Shown here piece by piece: positions 25,701 through 34,372 of a stretch of DNA of 64,000 nucleotides. A program made the translations under genes and the position numbers. A model generated the notes under the pieces. That model made no database searches. It was not told where the DNA came from and worked only from the letters and a program-made list of their open reading frames with translations. Every line of letters starts with the position of its first letter. The first letter of the stretch is position 1. This stretch comes from Poriferisodalis sp965116715 (GTDB lineage Bacteria; Actinomycetota; Acidimicrobiia; Acidimicrobiales; Poriferisodalaceae): NCBI GenBank assembly GCA_965116715.1, contig OZ220724.1:2976001-3040000 (forward strand). The letters run 5' to 3'.

Positions 25701-28160
25701 ATGGCCCCGGCGAATCGCCATGGTGACGGGTACGGCCGCCTAACGGCATCGACCGTTCAGGTAATGATGACGCCCCAAGAGGGCGGAGTCTTTTTTCTCG
25801 ACATGGATGTAGAAGCCATCGAGTGGGAAACCGTCAAGGCTGTTCTCAGGAGAACTCCCCCGGCGACTCTGAGCGACGCATCGCAGGTGATCGTCAGGAG
25901 CCCCAGGCTCCGGTGGCGAGCCTCCAATGAACCGATCTCGCTGGCTGGAAGGGATTGGCCGCCGACGGTCGACGAGGTGGCCTCAAGCGTGGAGTCCGCG
26001 CTCGCGGATCACGGGCTTCCCGCCGTCGCCGTCGGCGCTGTCGAGATGCCGGTTGCCGCTGATGCTCAGACGAGCACCGCGGTTTCGGGCGAAGTGCTTG
26101 CTCGTTGCCGCGCGGTGGAACTCGATGCCCTGCTGCGATCCGGGAACGCGATCTGGAGACCGACCAAGTATCACTACCGTCTCCCATCCGGGCATCACAC
26201 GGGCACGTTCGTGCGCATTGCGGACGTGTTTCGCGATCACCGTGCTGCTCCAGCCCTTGCGAGCTGGCTTCATGGCAGTCTCAGCCAGAACATCGCCATG
26301 GTGGCCGACTCGGGCACGTTGATGCCCATCGTGCAGCATCTGGACCACGTGCTACGGCTGGCTGCGATAGCAACCCGAGAGTTCGCTCCACGCGGCATCG
26401 CGGCAGTGGAGACGCTCGACTCATACCCAATCAGTCGATTCGAGTATCTGGAGCGGTTCTCAGCATTCGAGGGGCTCAGTGTCCTGGCACTTCTGTCGGT
26501 GAGTTCAACGGGCCGCACCTACCGCATGCTCCGAGACACGTTGCAGGAAACCACAGGCGAACATTGGCGTGCAGAGTGTTTGGTCTCCCGTGGTAGCGAC
26601 CAAGCACAGTCGGTTCCGTCGCATGTCGCGCAGGGACGGCAAGCCCCGTGGTTGGCGCTTGGGGAAATGCAGCCAATCTTTGACGGGCCGGATTCTTGCG
26701 CCGAGTGCCAGCGAGTCGACCGGGCCCGAGTCGTCGAGATCGATCCGCGGTCATTCGCTGCAATGGTGCTGCCTCAGCCCACGCGCATCATGCCCGACAT
26801 TCAGGAGGGAGGGCGCAACGCAAGCCTGTTCGAGGCCTATCAGAGCCACTCCCCAACGGCGGACCAAGTGTCTACGGGCAATCCGTGCAGCGGCGTGTGT
26901 TTGACGGCGGCGGAAGTCGGACCAGTGGCTTCGTCGCCCGTGTTGCGCCTTCCTAACCAAGGTGTGAGCTTCAGCATTGAGGTGCTGCTAGGCGATCCAG
27001 CGACGACGCGGGATCTGGTCGAGCGACGGATAAGCGAACTCGACGCTCTGCCGGATCGCGACCGCGATAGAGAGGAGATCGCTGATGCCCTACAAGCGGT
27101 TCGGGATGGGCAGCCGACGGCAGCGGTCTGCGGTCGAGAGCAACTCCCGATCTTCCGACCAGTCGGGGGCGATGACGAAGCGGCGAAAGACCAAGTGCTG
27201 GCCATCGCGCAATCAGTGTGCCCCACCGTTGAATCTGTGTTCGTGGACGACGAACTCAACGCTGCGTCCTCGTGTGCAAGTTCGCAGGCCTCATTGCTGC
27301 TCGTGGTGCCTGGTGTACGAAGCGGTGCAACGTTGCAGCAACTTGTGGTGCGGGTACAAGACGCGTGCCGGGAACTTGGCACACCGCCCGAGATGCACGG
27401 ACTTGCCATACACGCTCACCCCGCTGATCGGCAGACTTGGCGGGCGTTGAGGAACACCTTCCGTGGTCGCAGCGGCGCTGCACGATTGCTGGCGCTGTGG
27501 CTGACCTACCTGCCGCGGACATCACCGTTCTATGACGAGTTCAGGGTTCTCAGCCAAGTCCAGGATCAGTGGTTGCAGGGATCGATCGACGGTACAGAAG
27601 CGCTATGGAGGGAACGTCTCGCCTGGCTCGAACCCGACGCCGATGCCGCAGAGCCGCAACCCAGTCCGTTCTGGAGCCCCGCTAGGCAGCAACTGCGTCT
27701 GACTTCGTTCTACGGCAACCTGGATGATCGACATGTGCTCGTCGCGGTCGGTGCCGCGATGCAATCGGCACTCCTGCGACGCGTCGACCAGGAGGTGCCG
27801 GAATGGGTGCGGTTTGATCTCCCCAACGCGTTCCGTTCCTATTTCGACGGGATCCTTCACGCCTCGATTCTCCGCTGGACGGCACCTGCGCGCGCTTGGT
27901 GGGGTGCCGACGGCAACGAATGCGAAGCGTTGATCGGCGAACTCAGAGGGCGCTTCGAAGACGATTGGAGATTTCTGCTGCCGGAGCTCTTGCTGGCAGC
28001 GTCTCAGGGCAAGATTCCCCAAGCGGGCGTCGACGCGTTGCTCGTGGAGGCACGTATGCAACTGGTGAGCGGGTCCTGGCCACCCGATGTACTGCGCTTC
28101 GTCGAGCTTGGGCGCATCCTCGTCGAGAAGTTGATGCCGTTCGGTTCGGCCGACGACTAA
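25701..28160 (+). CDS. Large protein with two degenerate phosphoribosyltransferase-like modules
   Basis: 819-aa cytosolic protein. Residues about 150-295 resemble an orotate-phosphoribosyltransferase core: KYHYRLPSGHHTGTFVR near 156, a mid segment VADSGTLMPI near 201, and a PRPP-loop-like VLALLSVSSTGRT (261-273) in which the usual acidic pair is replaced by Ser-Val. A second loop-like motif, LLLVVPGVRSGATL (532-545), has Pro-Gly in that place. Between them lie a CxxC pair (Cys333/336) and the pair Cys396/400. The C-terminal half has LRNTF, LALWLTYLPRTSPFYDEF and a helical end. Catalysis as a PRTase looks unlikely; nucleotide or PRPP sensing is possible. Assignment is by motif reading only. 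Lower GC like its GHKL partner. Confidence 0.65.
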   Translation: MAPANRHGDGYGRLTASTVQVMMTPQEGGVFFLDMDVEAIEWETVKAVLRRTPPATLSDASQVIVRSPRLRWRASNEPISLAGRDWPPTVDEVASSVESALADHGLPAVAVGAVEMPVAADAQTSTAVSGEVLARCRAVELDALLRSGNAIWRPTKYHYRLPSGHHTGTFVRIADVFRDHRAAPALASWLHGSLSQNIAMVADSGTLMPIVQHLDHVLRLAAIATREFAPRGIAAVETLDSYPISRFEYLERFSAFEGLSVLALLSVSSTGRTYRMLRDTLQETTGEHWRAECLVSRGSDQAQSVPSHVAQGRQAPWLALGEMQPIFDGPDSCAECQRVDRARVVEIDPRSFAAMVLPQPTRIMPDIQEGGRNASLFEAYQSHSPTADQVSTGNPCSGVCLTAAEVGPVASSPVLRLPNQGVSFSIEVLLGDPATTRDLVERRISELDALPDRDRDREEIADALQAVRDGQPTAAVCGREQLPIFRPVGGDDEAAKDQVLAIAQSVCPTVESVFVDDELNAASSCASSQASLLLVVPGVRSGATLQQLVVRVQDACRELGTPPEMHGLAIHAHPADRQTWRALRNTFRGRSGAARLLALWLTYLPRTSPFYDEFRVLSQVQDQWLQGSIDGTEALWRERLAWLEPDADAAEPQPSPFWSPARQQLRLTSFYGNLDDRHVLVAVGAAMQSALLRRVDQEVPEWVRFDLPNAFRSYFDGILHASILRWTAPARAWWGADGNECEALIGELRGRFEDDWRFLLPELLLAASQGKIPQAGVDALLVEARMQLVSGSWPPDVLRFVELGRILVEKLMPFGSADD

Positions 28161-28166
28161 GTCGGT

Positions 28167-28184
28167 GGCGCCGAGGCCGGCGCC
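28167..28184. terminator. Candidate bidirectional terminator hairpin
   Basis: GGCGCC (28167-28172) and GGCGCC (28179-28184) can pair around a 6-nt loop between two convergent genes, 6 nt after the stop of the PRTase-like gene. There is no T-run, so termination is plausible but unproved. Confidence 0.4.
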
Positions 28185-28195
28185 CGTCGTGGCGT

Positions 28196-29161
28196 TCAGG
28201 CTCCGAAGAGCTGGGGATCGTGGCTGCCGGTCGGCTCGTCGCCGGAGGCTCGGCCGGGTGCGGCGACATCATCGGTGTGCTGCTCGTGCGGCCATGGTGC
28301 AGGGGCCGGCCACGGCGCGGGCTCGACTCGATTCGCCCAGGCCGGCTCGGCGTGTGCTGGTACGGGGCTCGGTTCCGCCGGGGCGGCTGCCGGTTCCTCC
28401 GCCAGCGAGAGTTCCGCTGGTGCCGCACCGGCAAGCGGTGGGTGCTCCAGCGTCGTGGGCTGAGCTGCGGGCCGCAGCACGACCGAAGGTTCGTCGTACT
28501 CCTCGAAGTGGGCCCGCGATGCCGCGGCTGACCGGCGCAGATCCCACGCGCTCGGCGACATCAACCGGAATCCGACGTTGACCAATCCGGCGGCGGTCAC
28601 CACATCGCCCAGCGTGATGACGTCTCGCAGTGGCGCGAGCGGTATCGCGCTGCCCAGCCATGCTGCGATCGTCGCGTCGTTCGACCACCGCCGCGCAGCG
28701 CCCAGCAGCACCCGGTCGAGACCTTCGAAGTCGATGATGCCGGCGGCCACGACTGCGCCTTCGCTCACCGGCAGGTAGCCGTTGGCGAGCAGCACGCCGA
28801 GGTTCGCGGCAATGCCGACAGCGACGACTCGGGCACCGGTGATGTGCCGGTTGAGCAGGCATCCTGCGAGCAGCAGTGCCAGCGAGATGCCCAGCGCGAA
28901 TCTGCCCGCGAGCATGTTGGTGTCGAACCCCACCGCCAGCGCCAGGACTGCGCCGAGCGCCAGCACCGGCCAGTGGTTGACCTGCAGCACGCGAAGCCGG
29001 CTGAAGATCTCAGGTGGCGTGCTGCCGGTTACCAGCGCGACGGCGAAGCCGACGCCGAGTCCGATGATGGTGACGAGTGCGATGAAGAACACCGCATTCA
29101 GAAGATACCGAGTAGCGCGCGAACGTTCAGGGATGCGGCAATCGTCGAGACGTTGCCTCAA
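28196..29161 (-). CDS. DUF5317-type membrane protein with a Pro/Ala-rich tail
   Basis: 321-aa protein. Residues about 20-210 contain several membrane segments with the pattern NRHITGARVVAVGIAANLGVLLANGYLPV near 104-132, which matches DUF5317 (Asn/Gly-rich small membrane domain of Actinobacteria). The C-terminal 100 residues are low-complexity Pro/Ala/Glu and probably disordered. The frame opens with TTG at 29161; a GTG at 29092 would still keep the first membrane segment and may be the true start. Function unknown. It is convergent with the lower-GC cassette. Confidence 0.65.
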   Translation of the reverse strand: MRQRLDDCRIPERSRATRYLLNAVFFIALVTIIGLGVGFAVALVTGSTPPEIFSRLRVLQVNHWPVLALGAVLALAVGFDTNMLAGRFALGISLALLLAGCLLNRHITGARVVAVGIAANLGVLLANGYLPVSEGAVVAAGIIDFEGLDRVLLGAARRWSNDATIAAWLGSAIPLAPLRDVITLGDVVTAAGLVNVGFRLMSPSAWDLRRSAAASRAHFEEYDEPSVVLRPAAQPTTLEHPPLAGAAPAELSLAEEPAAAPAEPSPVPAHAEPAWANRVEPAPWPAPAPWPHEQHTDDVAAPGRASGDEPTGSHDPQLFGA

Positions 29162-29254
29162 CAGAGGGCGCTGCGGCGGTTGCGAGCACTCTGCCGGCGG
29201 GCGCGATTAGCTTTGCGGCGGCCCTTCGCTCCGGGCCTCTGGAGGAGAGACAAC

Positions 29255-29473
29255 GTGCTGGACGTTCGAGCTGAGTTGACCGCGACTGTGTGGAAAGTGG
29301 TCGCCGAGGTGGGCACTGCTGTCGCCGCCGGCGACGAGCTGCTCATCCTCGAGTCCATGAAGATGGAGATCCCCGTCACGGCACCCGAAGGCGGGACGCT
29401 GGCGGAGATGCACGTGGCCGAGGGCGACTCCGTGGCCGAAGGCGACGTGCTTGCGGTGGTCGCCACACCCTGA
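29255..29473 (+). CDS. Stand-alone biotinyl (BCCP-like) domain protein
   Basis: 72-aa protein that consists of little more than one biotin/lipoyl attachment domain. The biotinylation motif ESMKME lies near residues 32-37, with the Lys expected to carry biotin. The GTG start at 29255 follows GGAGGAGAG by 5 nt. Such minimal carriers serve acyl-CoA or oxaloacetate-type carboxylases whose catalytic subunits are encoded elsewhere; none is in this window. The ccm operon starts 30 nt downstream on the same strand, so it may be cotranscribed, though no functional link is known. Confidence 0.85.
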   Translation: MLDVRAELTATVWKVVAEVGTAVAAGDELLILESMKMEIPVTAPEGGTLAEMHVAEGDSVAEGDVLAVVATP

Positions 29474-29503
29474 ACAGACGCGCGGCCGTAGCCTTGGTTT
29501 TCC

Positions 29504-30184
29504 GTGGGCGCTGCCGTTGCCTTCGAGGGCGTCGTGGCCCTGCTGGACCGCTTTCCCGCATTGGCGGGAGTGGATCTCAGCGTGCAAGCCGGCGAGATGG
29601 TCTGCCTGCGAGGACCCAACGGAGCGGGCAAGACCACGCTGCTGCGGGCGTGCGCGGGACTCGTACCCGTGCGAGGCGCGCTGGCCGAGGTGCTCGGCTT
29701 TGACCTGAGAGCGCAGCGTCGCTCGGTGAGGCCTCACGTGGGGTTGCTGGGCCATCGATCCCCGCTGTACGGCGATCTGCGGGTCAGCGACCAGTTGCGT
29801 CACTGCGCCGACGTGCAACGTGCCGGAGCGGCCGAGGTGTCAGCGGCGATCGAACGCTTCGCGCTCGGCGGCCGGCTCGGCGATGTGGCCATTCGACGGC
29901 TGTCCGAAGGCCAGCAGCGGCGGGTGGCCTTGGCGTGCCTGACCATCGCGCGCCCTCGGCTGTGGCTGCTGGATGAACCGCATGCCGGGCTCGACACCTC
30001 GAGCCGGGACGCGCTTGATGAGCTGCTGGCCGACGCAGTCGAGGCAGGTGCCACGGTGATGTTCGCAACGCACGAGACGGGCCGCTCCCGCGTCGCGGCC
30101 GCTCGCCAGGTACTGCTGGCCGGCGGCCGCGTCGAGACGGCTGCCTCGGCGCCAAAGACTGATGGCCCGACCGATGTGGCGTGA
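29504..30184 (+). CDS. ccmA: Heme exporter ATPase CcmA
   Basis: ATPase of the CcmABCD complex that releases holo-CcmE in System I cytochrome c biogenesis (226 aa). Walker A GPNGAGKTT near residues 37-45, signature LSEGQQRR near 130, and Walker B LWLLDEPHAGL near 152. The start is GTG. Its end overlaps ccmB by 23 nt. It heads a continuous operon ccmA-B-C-D-E-F-G-H of about 6.8 kb. Confidence 0.92.
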   Translation: MGAAVAFEGVVALLDRFPALAGVDLSVQAGEMVCLRGPNGAGKTTLLRACAGLVPVRGALAEVLGFDLRAQRRSVRPHVGLLGHRSPLYGDLRVSDQLRHCADVQRAGAAEVSAAIERFALGGRLGDVAIRRLSEGQQRRVALACLTIARPRLWLLDEPHAGLDTSSRDALDELLADAVEAGATVMFATHETGRSRVAAARQVLLAGGRVETAASAPKTDGPTDVA

Positions 30185-30842
30185 GATCTGGCTCGTCTGC
30201 CGCAAGGACCTGGTCATCGAGTGGCGAGCGCGCGTCACCCTTGTCCAGATCGTCCCGACCGTGCTGCTGGTGTTGGTGGTCTTCGCATTCGCGCTCGACG
30301 CGAACCCCTCATTGCTCGGTGCTGGAGCCGGAGGTCTGTTCTGGGTGGCGGTGCTGTTCGGTGCAGTGCTCGGGGCCAAGCGCAGCTTCGACATCGAAGC
30401 CGAAGGCGGGAACCTGGACGCGCTGCGCCTCGGAGGGCTCGTGCCTGCTGCCATCCTCTGGGGCAAGGCCGCGGCGCTGGCACTGCAGCTCGTGGTGGTC
30501 GGCCTCTTCGCCGCCGCTGGCTTGCTGGTGCTCTACTCGGTGACCGTCCACGACTGGCTCCTGGTCGTGGTCGCAGGACTGTGCGGCACGGCCGCGTTCG
30601 CGATCTGCGGGACGCTGTACGGGGCGATGACGGTAGGTCTGCGGTCGGCGGATACCCTGCTCCCGCTGCTGCTGATCCCGGTGGCAGCACCGGTGCTCTT
30701 GGCCGGAACCCGGGCGTTCGACGTAGCGCTCGGGACCAGCGCCGACCAAGGCTGGAGCTGGACAGCACTGCTCGCCGTGGTGCTCGTCACCTACACCGCA
30801 GTGGGCTGGGCCGCAGCCGGACCGCTGCTGGAGGATGCCTGA
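30162..30842 (+). CDS. ccmB: Heme exporter membrane subunit CcmB
   Basis: Membrane subunit of the CcmAB ATPase (226 aa), with six hydrophobic segments. The family N-terminal pattern WREIWLVCRKDLVIEWR is clear, as is the LFWVAVLFGAVLGAKRSFDIE block near 65. It begins inside the end of ccmA (23-nt overlap), and ccmC starts 2 nt after its stop. Confidence 0.92.
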   Translation: MARPMWREIWLVCRKDLVIEWRARVTLVQIVPTVLLVLVVFAFALDANPSLLGAGAGGLFWVAVLFGAVLGAKRSFDIEAEGGNLDALRLGGLVPAAILWGKAAALALQLVVVGLFAAAGLLVLYSVTVHDWLLVVVAGLCGTAAFAICGTLYGAMTVGLRSADTLLPLLLIPVAAPVLLAGTRAFDVALGTSADQGWSWTALLAVVLVTYTAVGWAAAGPLLEDA

Positions 30843-30844
30843 GT

Positions 30845-31708
30845 ATGACCGAGGCCGCTCCGCCCGACCTTCGCCGGCAGGCACAGCGCATTGGATCCGT
30901 GTCGATGACCGGCAGTGTTGCGACGAGGGTGCTCGGCGCAATCGCGCTTGCCGCAGCGGCCGTCATGGCCGTGCTGGCGCTGTTGGTGTCGCCCGCCGAC
31001 GAGGTGCAGGGGGATGCGGTCCGGTTGATGTACACCCATGTGCCCTCCATCTGGGTCGCCTATGGCAGCTTCGCGCTGACTGCGTTCGCCAGCGCACGAG
31101 TCCTGTGGCGAACCCGCAGCGGAGCAGGCGGTTCCGAGGGAGTCATCGCCGATCGGCAGGCACGCCATTGGGACCGGGTAGCCGGCGCTGCGGCTGAGCT
31201 CGGCGTGCTGTTCACGGCGCTCACCTTGGTGACCGGGTCGCTGTGGGGCAAGGTGACGTGGGGCACCTACTGGCAGTGGGACGCTCGGTTGACCACCACC
31301 GTGCTGCTGTTCGTGACCTACCTGGGGTACCTGGCGCTGCGGCGGCTCCCCGCCGAGTCGCGTTCCCGCGCTCGGCGCTCGGCAGTGATGGCCCTCATCG
31401 CGGTGGTCAACCTGCCCATCGTCCACTACTCGGTGGACTGGTGGCGCACCCTGCATCAGGAAGCCAGTACGCGTGTCGGATCCGGTGGCCGCTGCAAGGT
31501 TCTCATCCTCAATTCAAAATATGACTGCGAGATCCTTTGGACGCTGCTGTATTCCTGGGCCACCTTCACCGTCATCGCGTTGTGGATCGGAATCCACCGC
31601 TACCGGGTGCTGCGCCTGGAAGAGCTTGCCGAAGAGGCCGCTCTGGAAGAACTGCTCGCGCAACGTCGCAGCGAGTCGGGCCACGACGAATCGGTGGCGG
31701 ATCGATGA
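30845..31708 (+). CDS. ccmC: Heme handling protein CcmC
   Basis: Membrane protein (287 aa) that passes heme to CcmE. The tryptophan-rich WWD motif WGTYWQWDARLT near residues 139-150 and the conserved VHYSVDWWRTLHQ near 196-208 are intact, with the ligand histidines present. After LHQ, residues about 209-235 differ from the usual family sequence, and the matching DNA (about 31,490-31,540) is markedly AT-richer, including AATTCAAAATATG. The frame is unbroken across it. Start ATG 30845 lies 2 nt after ccmB; ccmD overlaps the stop. Confidence 0.9.
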   Translation: MTEAAPPDLRRQAQRIGSVSMTGSVATRVLGAIALAAAAVMAVLALLVSPADEVQGDAVRLMYTHVPSIWVAYGSFALTAFASARVLWRTRSGAGGSEGVIADRQARHWDRVAGAAAELGVLFTALTLVTGSLWGKVTWGTYWQWDARLTTTVLLFVTYLGYLALRRLPAESRSRARRSAVMALIAVVNLPIVHYSVDWWRTLHQEASTRVGSGGRCKVLILNSKYDCEILWTLLYSWATFTVIALWIGIHRYRVLRLEELAEEAALEELLAQRRSESGHDESVADR

Positions 31709-31875
31709 CCTGGGCAGCCAACGTGTTCTCCGGCTACGGGCTGACCGCGCTGACGATTGTCGTCTACGCGATGTGGGTGGTCCGCCGCGGCCGCGCGCTC
31801 GGCCGTGACCTCGGCATCGACCCCGCGGGAGCCAGCCCTGACCCGAGCAGGTCGCCTGCGGAAACCAGCCCGTGA
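31705..31875 (+). CDS. ccmD: CcmD-like small membrane protein
   Basis: 56-aa protein with one membrane segment (about residues 8-26: VFSGYGLTALTIVVYAMWVV) and a basic segment after it, matching the topology of CcmD, which stabilises the CcmABC-CcmE complex. It overlaps ccmC (ATGA) and ccmE (GTGA), and this position between ccmC and ccmE is the standard place for ccmD. Similarity is weak, as is usual for this short family, so the call rests on context. Confidence 0.75.
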   Translation: MTWAANVFSGYGLTALTIVVYAMWVVRRGRALGRDLGIDPAGASPDPSRSPAETSP

Positions 31876-32435
31876 CCGATCTCAGCCCCCGTCATCCCCT
31901 TCCCGCCGAGCCAGACCGGGCCGAGGCACGCCAGTTGCTGGGGCGAAGGCGCAAGGCCTTGATCGGCGCCTTCGTGCTCGTGCTGCTCATCGCGGGCGGG
32001 GCGGCAACAGTTGCCGGCCTGCGCAATGCCACGCTGTTCTTCCGCAACGCCGATGAGGCCATCGCCGAGCGGGTCGAGCTGGGTGATCGCAGGTTCCGTC
32101 TGCAGGGGCGGGTGGTGCCGTCTTCGGTGGCCGTCGACGGCGGAGTGACCACCTTCGAAGTGATTCACAACTGCGCTTCGGTGTCGGTGCGTCACAGCGT
32201 TGATCCGCCCGACCTGTTCGAGTCTCCCTGGATTCCGGTTGTGCTCGAGGGCCGTTGGGTGGCGGGCGACGTCGTGACGGTGGCGGGCCGGGACACTCAC
32301 TTCTTCTCGAGCGACAACATGCTGGTGAAGCACACCAACGAGTACGTGGCGGCGAACGAGGACCGCCTGCCCGACCCCAACGAGCCGCCTGAAGGCTTCC
32401 TGGACGACTGCCCCTTCGAGGTGCCCCGGCTGTGA
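31872..32435 (+). CDS. ccmE: Heme chaperone CcmE
   Basis: Membrane-anchored OB-fold heme chaperone (187 aa). One anchor at about residues 28-50; the heme-binding motif reads KHTNEY, with His followed three residues later by Tyr, as in the canonical HxxxY site (not the CxxxY variant). FFRNADE near 57 and RFRLQGRVV near 74 are family blocks. An acidic C-terminal tail follows. Start is GTG 31872, overlapping the ccmD stop. Confidence 0.92.
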   Translation: MTDLSPRHPLPAEPDRAEARQLLGRRRKALIGAFVLVLLIAGGAATVAGLRNATLFFRNADEAIAERVELGDRRFRLQGRVVPSSVAVDGGVTTFEVIHNCASVSVRHSVDPPDLFESPWIPVVLEGRWVAGDVVTVAGRDTHFFSSDNMLVKHTNEYVAANEDRLPDPNEPPEGFLDDCPFEVPRL

Positions 32436-34372
32436 TCGCCGTGCTGGGCACGCTCGGCGTGGCCGTCGGCCTCGTCAGCGCGCTCGGCGGGGCTGCGACG
32501 CTCGTCGCAGCCAGGGTGCTGCAGCAGCCGGCGCGCTGCCGCCAAGCGCTGGCGTGGATCGCGGCGATGACGGTCGGCTGCGTGCTGGCCGTGGCTGCGA
32601 TGGAGACTGCGCTGCTGAGCGACAACTTCTCGCTGGCCTACGTGGCGCGCAACTCCACCATCGCCACGCCGCTCATCTACAAGATCGCCACGCTCTGGGG
32701 CGCGCTCGAAGGATCGATCCTGCTGTGGGCGCTGGTGCTGTGCGGCTATGTCGGCGCCGCGGCATGGCGCTTCCGTGCCCGCACAGCAGAACCGACGGTC
32801 GCCTGGGCGCTTGCCGTGATGCTGGGCGTGTGCATCTTCTTCTTCGCGCTCCTGGCCGGTCCGGCGAACCCGTTCGCCACCCTTGCCGATCCTCCCGCCG
32901 ACGGCGGCGGACTGAATCCGCTGCTGCGCAACCATCCGCTGATGGCGATTCATCCCGTGATGCTGTACCTCGGGTACGTCGGGTTCACCGTGCCGTTCGG
33001 GTTCGCGGTGGCTGCGCTCGTCACGGGCCAGTTCGACAGCCGCTGGCTGGCCGATACCCGCCGCTGGACGCTGGTGGCGTGGGGCAGCCTGGGCGCAGGG
33101 ATCTTGCTGGGCGCCTGGTGGTCCTATGAGGTGCTGGGCTGGGGCGGCTACTGGGCGTGGGATCCCGTCGAGAACGCCTCGCTGCTGCCGTGGCTGACCG
33201 CCACGGCGTTCGTGCACTCGCTGATCACCCAGCAGCGCCGCCAGATGCTGCGGGTGTGGAACCTGTCGCTGCTCATCATCACGTTCGCGTTGACCATCTT
33301 CGGCACCTTCCTCACGCGCTCGGGCGTGCTCGAATCGGTGCACGAATTCAGCGAGTCATCGCTGGGGCCGATCCTGCTGGCGTTCTTTGCGGTGATCGTG
33401 GTGAGCGGGGTAGTGCTGGTGGCATGGCGCGGCGAGGCGCTGCGAAACCCGGCCAGCCTGGGCTCGATCTGGTCCCGGGAGGGGTCGTTCCTCGGCAACA
33501 ACCTGCTCTTCGCGGTCGCGGCCTTCGTGGTGATGCTCGGCACGGTCTTCCCGCTCCTGGCCGAAGCGGTGTCCAATGAGCGCCTGGCGGTCGGGCGGCC
33601 GTACTTCGATCGGATGCTCGCACCGATCGGCATCGCGCTGCTGGGCCTCATGGCGCTGTCGCCGGCGCTCAACTGGCGCGACACCCCGGCTGAGCTTCGC
33701 TCGAAGCGGCTCTTGTGGCCGGCGGCGACAGGTGCGCTGGCGATGGTGCTGTCGGTGTGGGCCGGGGCACATGGTCTGTGGCAGGTGCTGGCGCTGGGCA
33801 TGGGCGGCTTCGTCATCGGCAGCGCTGCGCGGCTGCTGTGGCTGGGTGTTCGGCGCAACGGCTGGCGGGGCCTGCTGGGACGAACCGGCGGCGGCATGAT
33901 CGCCCACATCGGCGTCGCCGTGATCGCCTTCGGCTTCATCGCGTCGAGCGCGTACGGGTCCGAAGGCGAGTTCACGCTGTCGCCGGGGGAGTCCGGCGTG
34001 GTCGCCGGCCATCAGGTCACCTACCTGGGACTCACTGATCAGATGGAGAACGGCAACCGGGTGGTGCGGGTGCGGGTGGACGTCGAGGACCGAGGCGTCT
34101 TCGAGCCGGCTGTGACGCGCTTCGCGGAGTTCGGGCAGCCGATCTCGACGCCGTCGGTGGCCACGAGCCTGATCGACGATGTGTATCTGTCGCTGGCGAC
34201 CATCCCTGAAGAGGGCGACAGTGAGGTCGCGCTGCGCGTGCTCATCAAGCCCCTGGTCGCGTGGATGTGGCTGGGCGGCGCCGTGCTGGTGCTGGGCATT
34301 GCCGCAGCCCTGGTGCCGACCCGCGTCGGTGCGCGCGACCGCGTCCCACGGCGCACTGGCGCATCCGCATGA
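32432..34372 (+). CDS. ccmF: Cytochrome c heme lyase CcmF
   Basis: Large membrane protein (646 aa) that reduces and attaches heme to apocytochrome c. The WWD signature appears as WGGYWAWDPVENAS near residues 238-251, flanked by conserved histidines (for example in HPVMLYLGYVG near 171). About 15 membrane segments. The GTG start overlaps ccmE's stop (GTGA), and the ATG of the next gene overlaps its own stop. Full length, so System I looks functional. Confidence 0.93.
   Translation: MIAVLGTLGVAVGLVSALGGAATLVAARVLQQPARCRQALAWIAAMTVGCVLAVAAMETALLSDNFSLAYVARNSTIATPLIYKIATLWGALEGSILLWALVLCGYVGAAAWRFRARTAEPTVAWALAVMLGVCIFFFALLAGPANPFATLADPPADGGGLNPLLRNHPLMAIHPVMLYLGYVGFTVPFGFAVAALVTGQFDSRWLADTRRWTLVAWGSLGAGILLGAWWSYEVLGWGGYWAWDPVENASLLPWLTATAFVHSLITQQRRQMLRVWNLSLLIITFALTIFGTFLTRSGVLESVHEFSESSLGPILLAFFAVIVVSGVVLVAWRGEALRNPASLGSIWSREGSFLGNNLLFAVAAFVVMLGTVFPLLAEAVSNERLAVGRPYFDRMLAPIGIALLGLMALSPALNWRDTPAELRSKRLLWPAATGALAMVLSVWAGAHGLWQVLALGMGGFVIGSAARLLWLGVRRNGWRGLLGRTGGGMIAHIGVAVIAFGFIASSAYGSEGEFTLSPGESGVVAGHQVTYLGLTDQMENGNRVVRVRVDVEDRGVFEPAVTRFAEFGQPISTPSVATSLIDDVYLSLATIPEEGDSEVALRVLIKPLVAWMWLGGAVLVLGIAAALVPTRVGARDRVPRRTGASA

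Noticed and set aside
31473..31560. Frameshift in ccmC at the AT-rich patch
   Set aside because: Codon by codon the frame stays open through the patch, and the following membrane segment and C-terminus match in the same frame.
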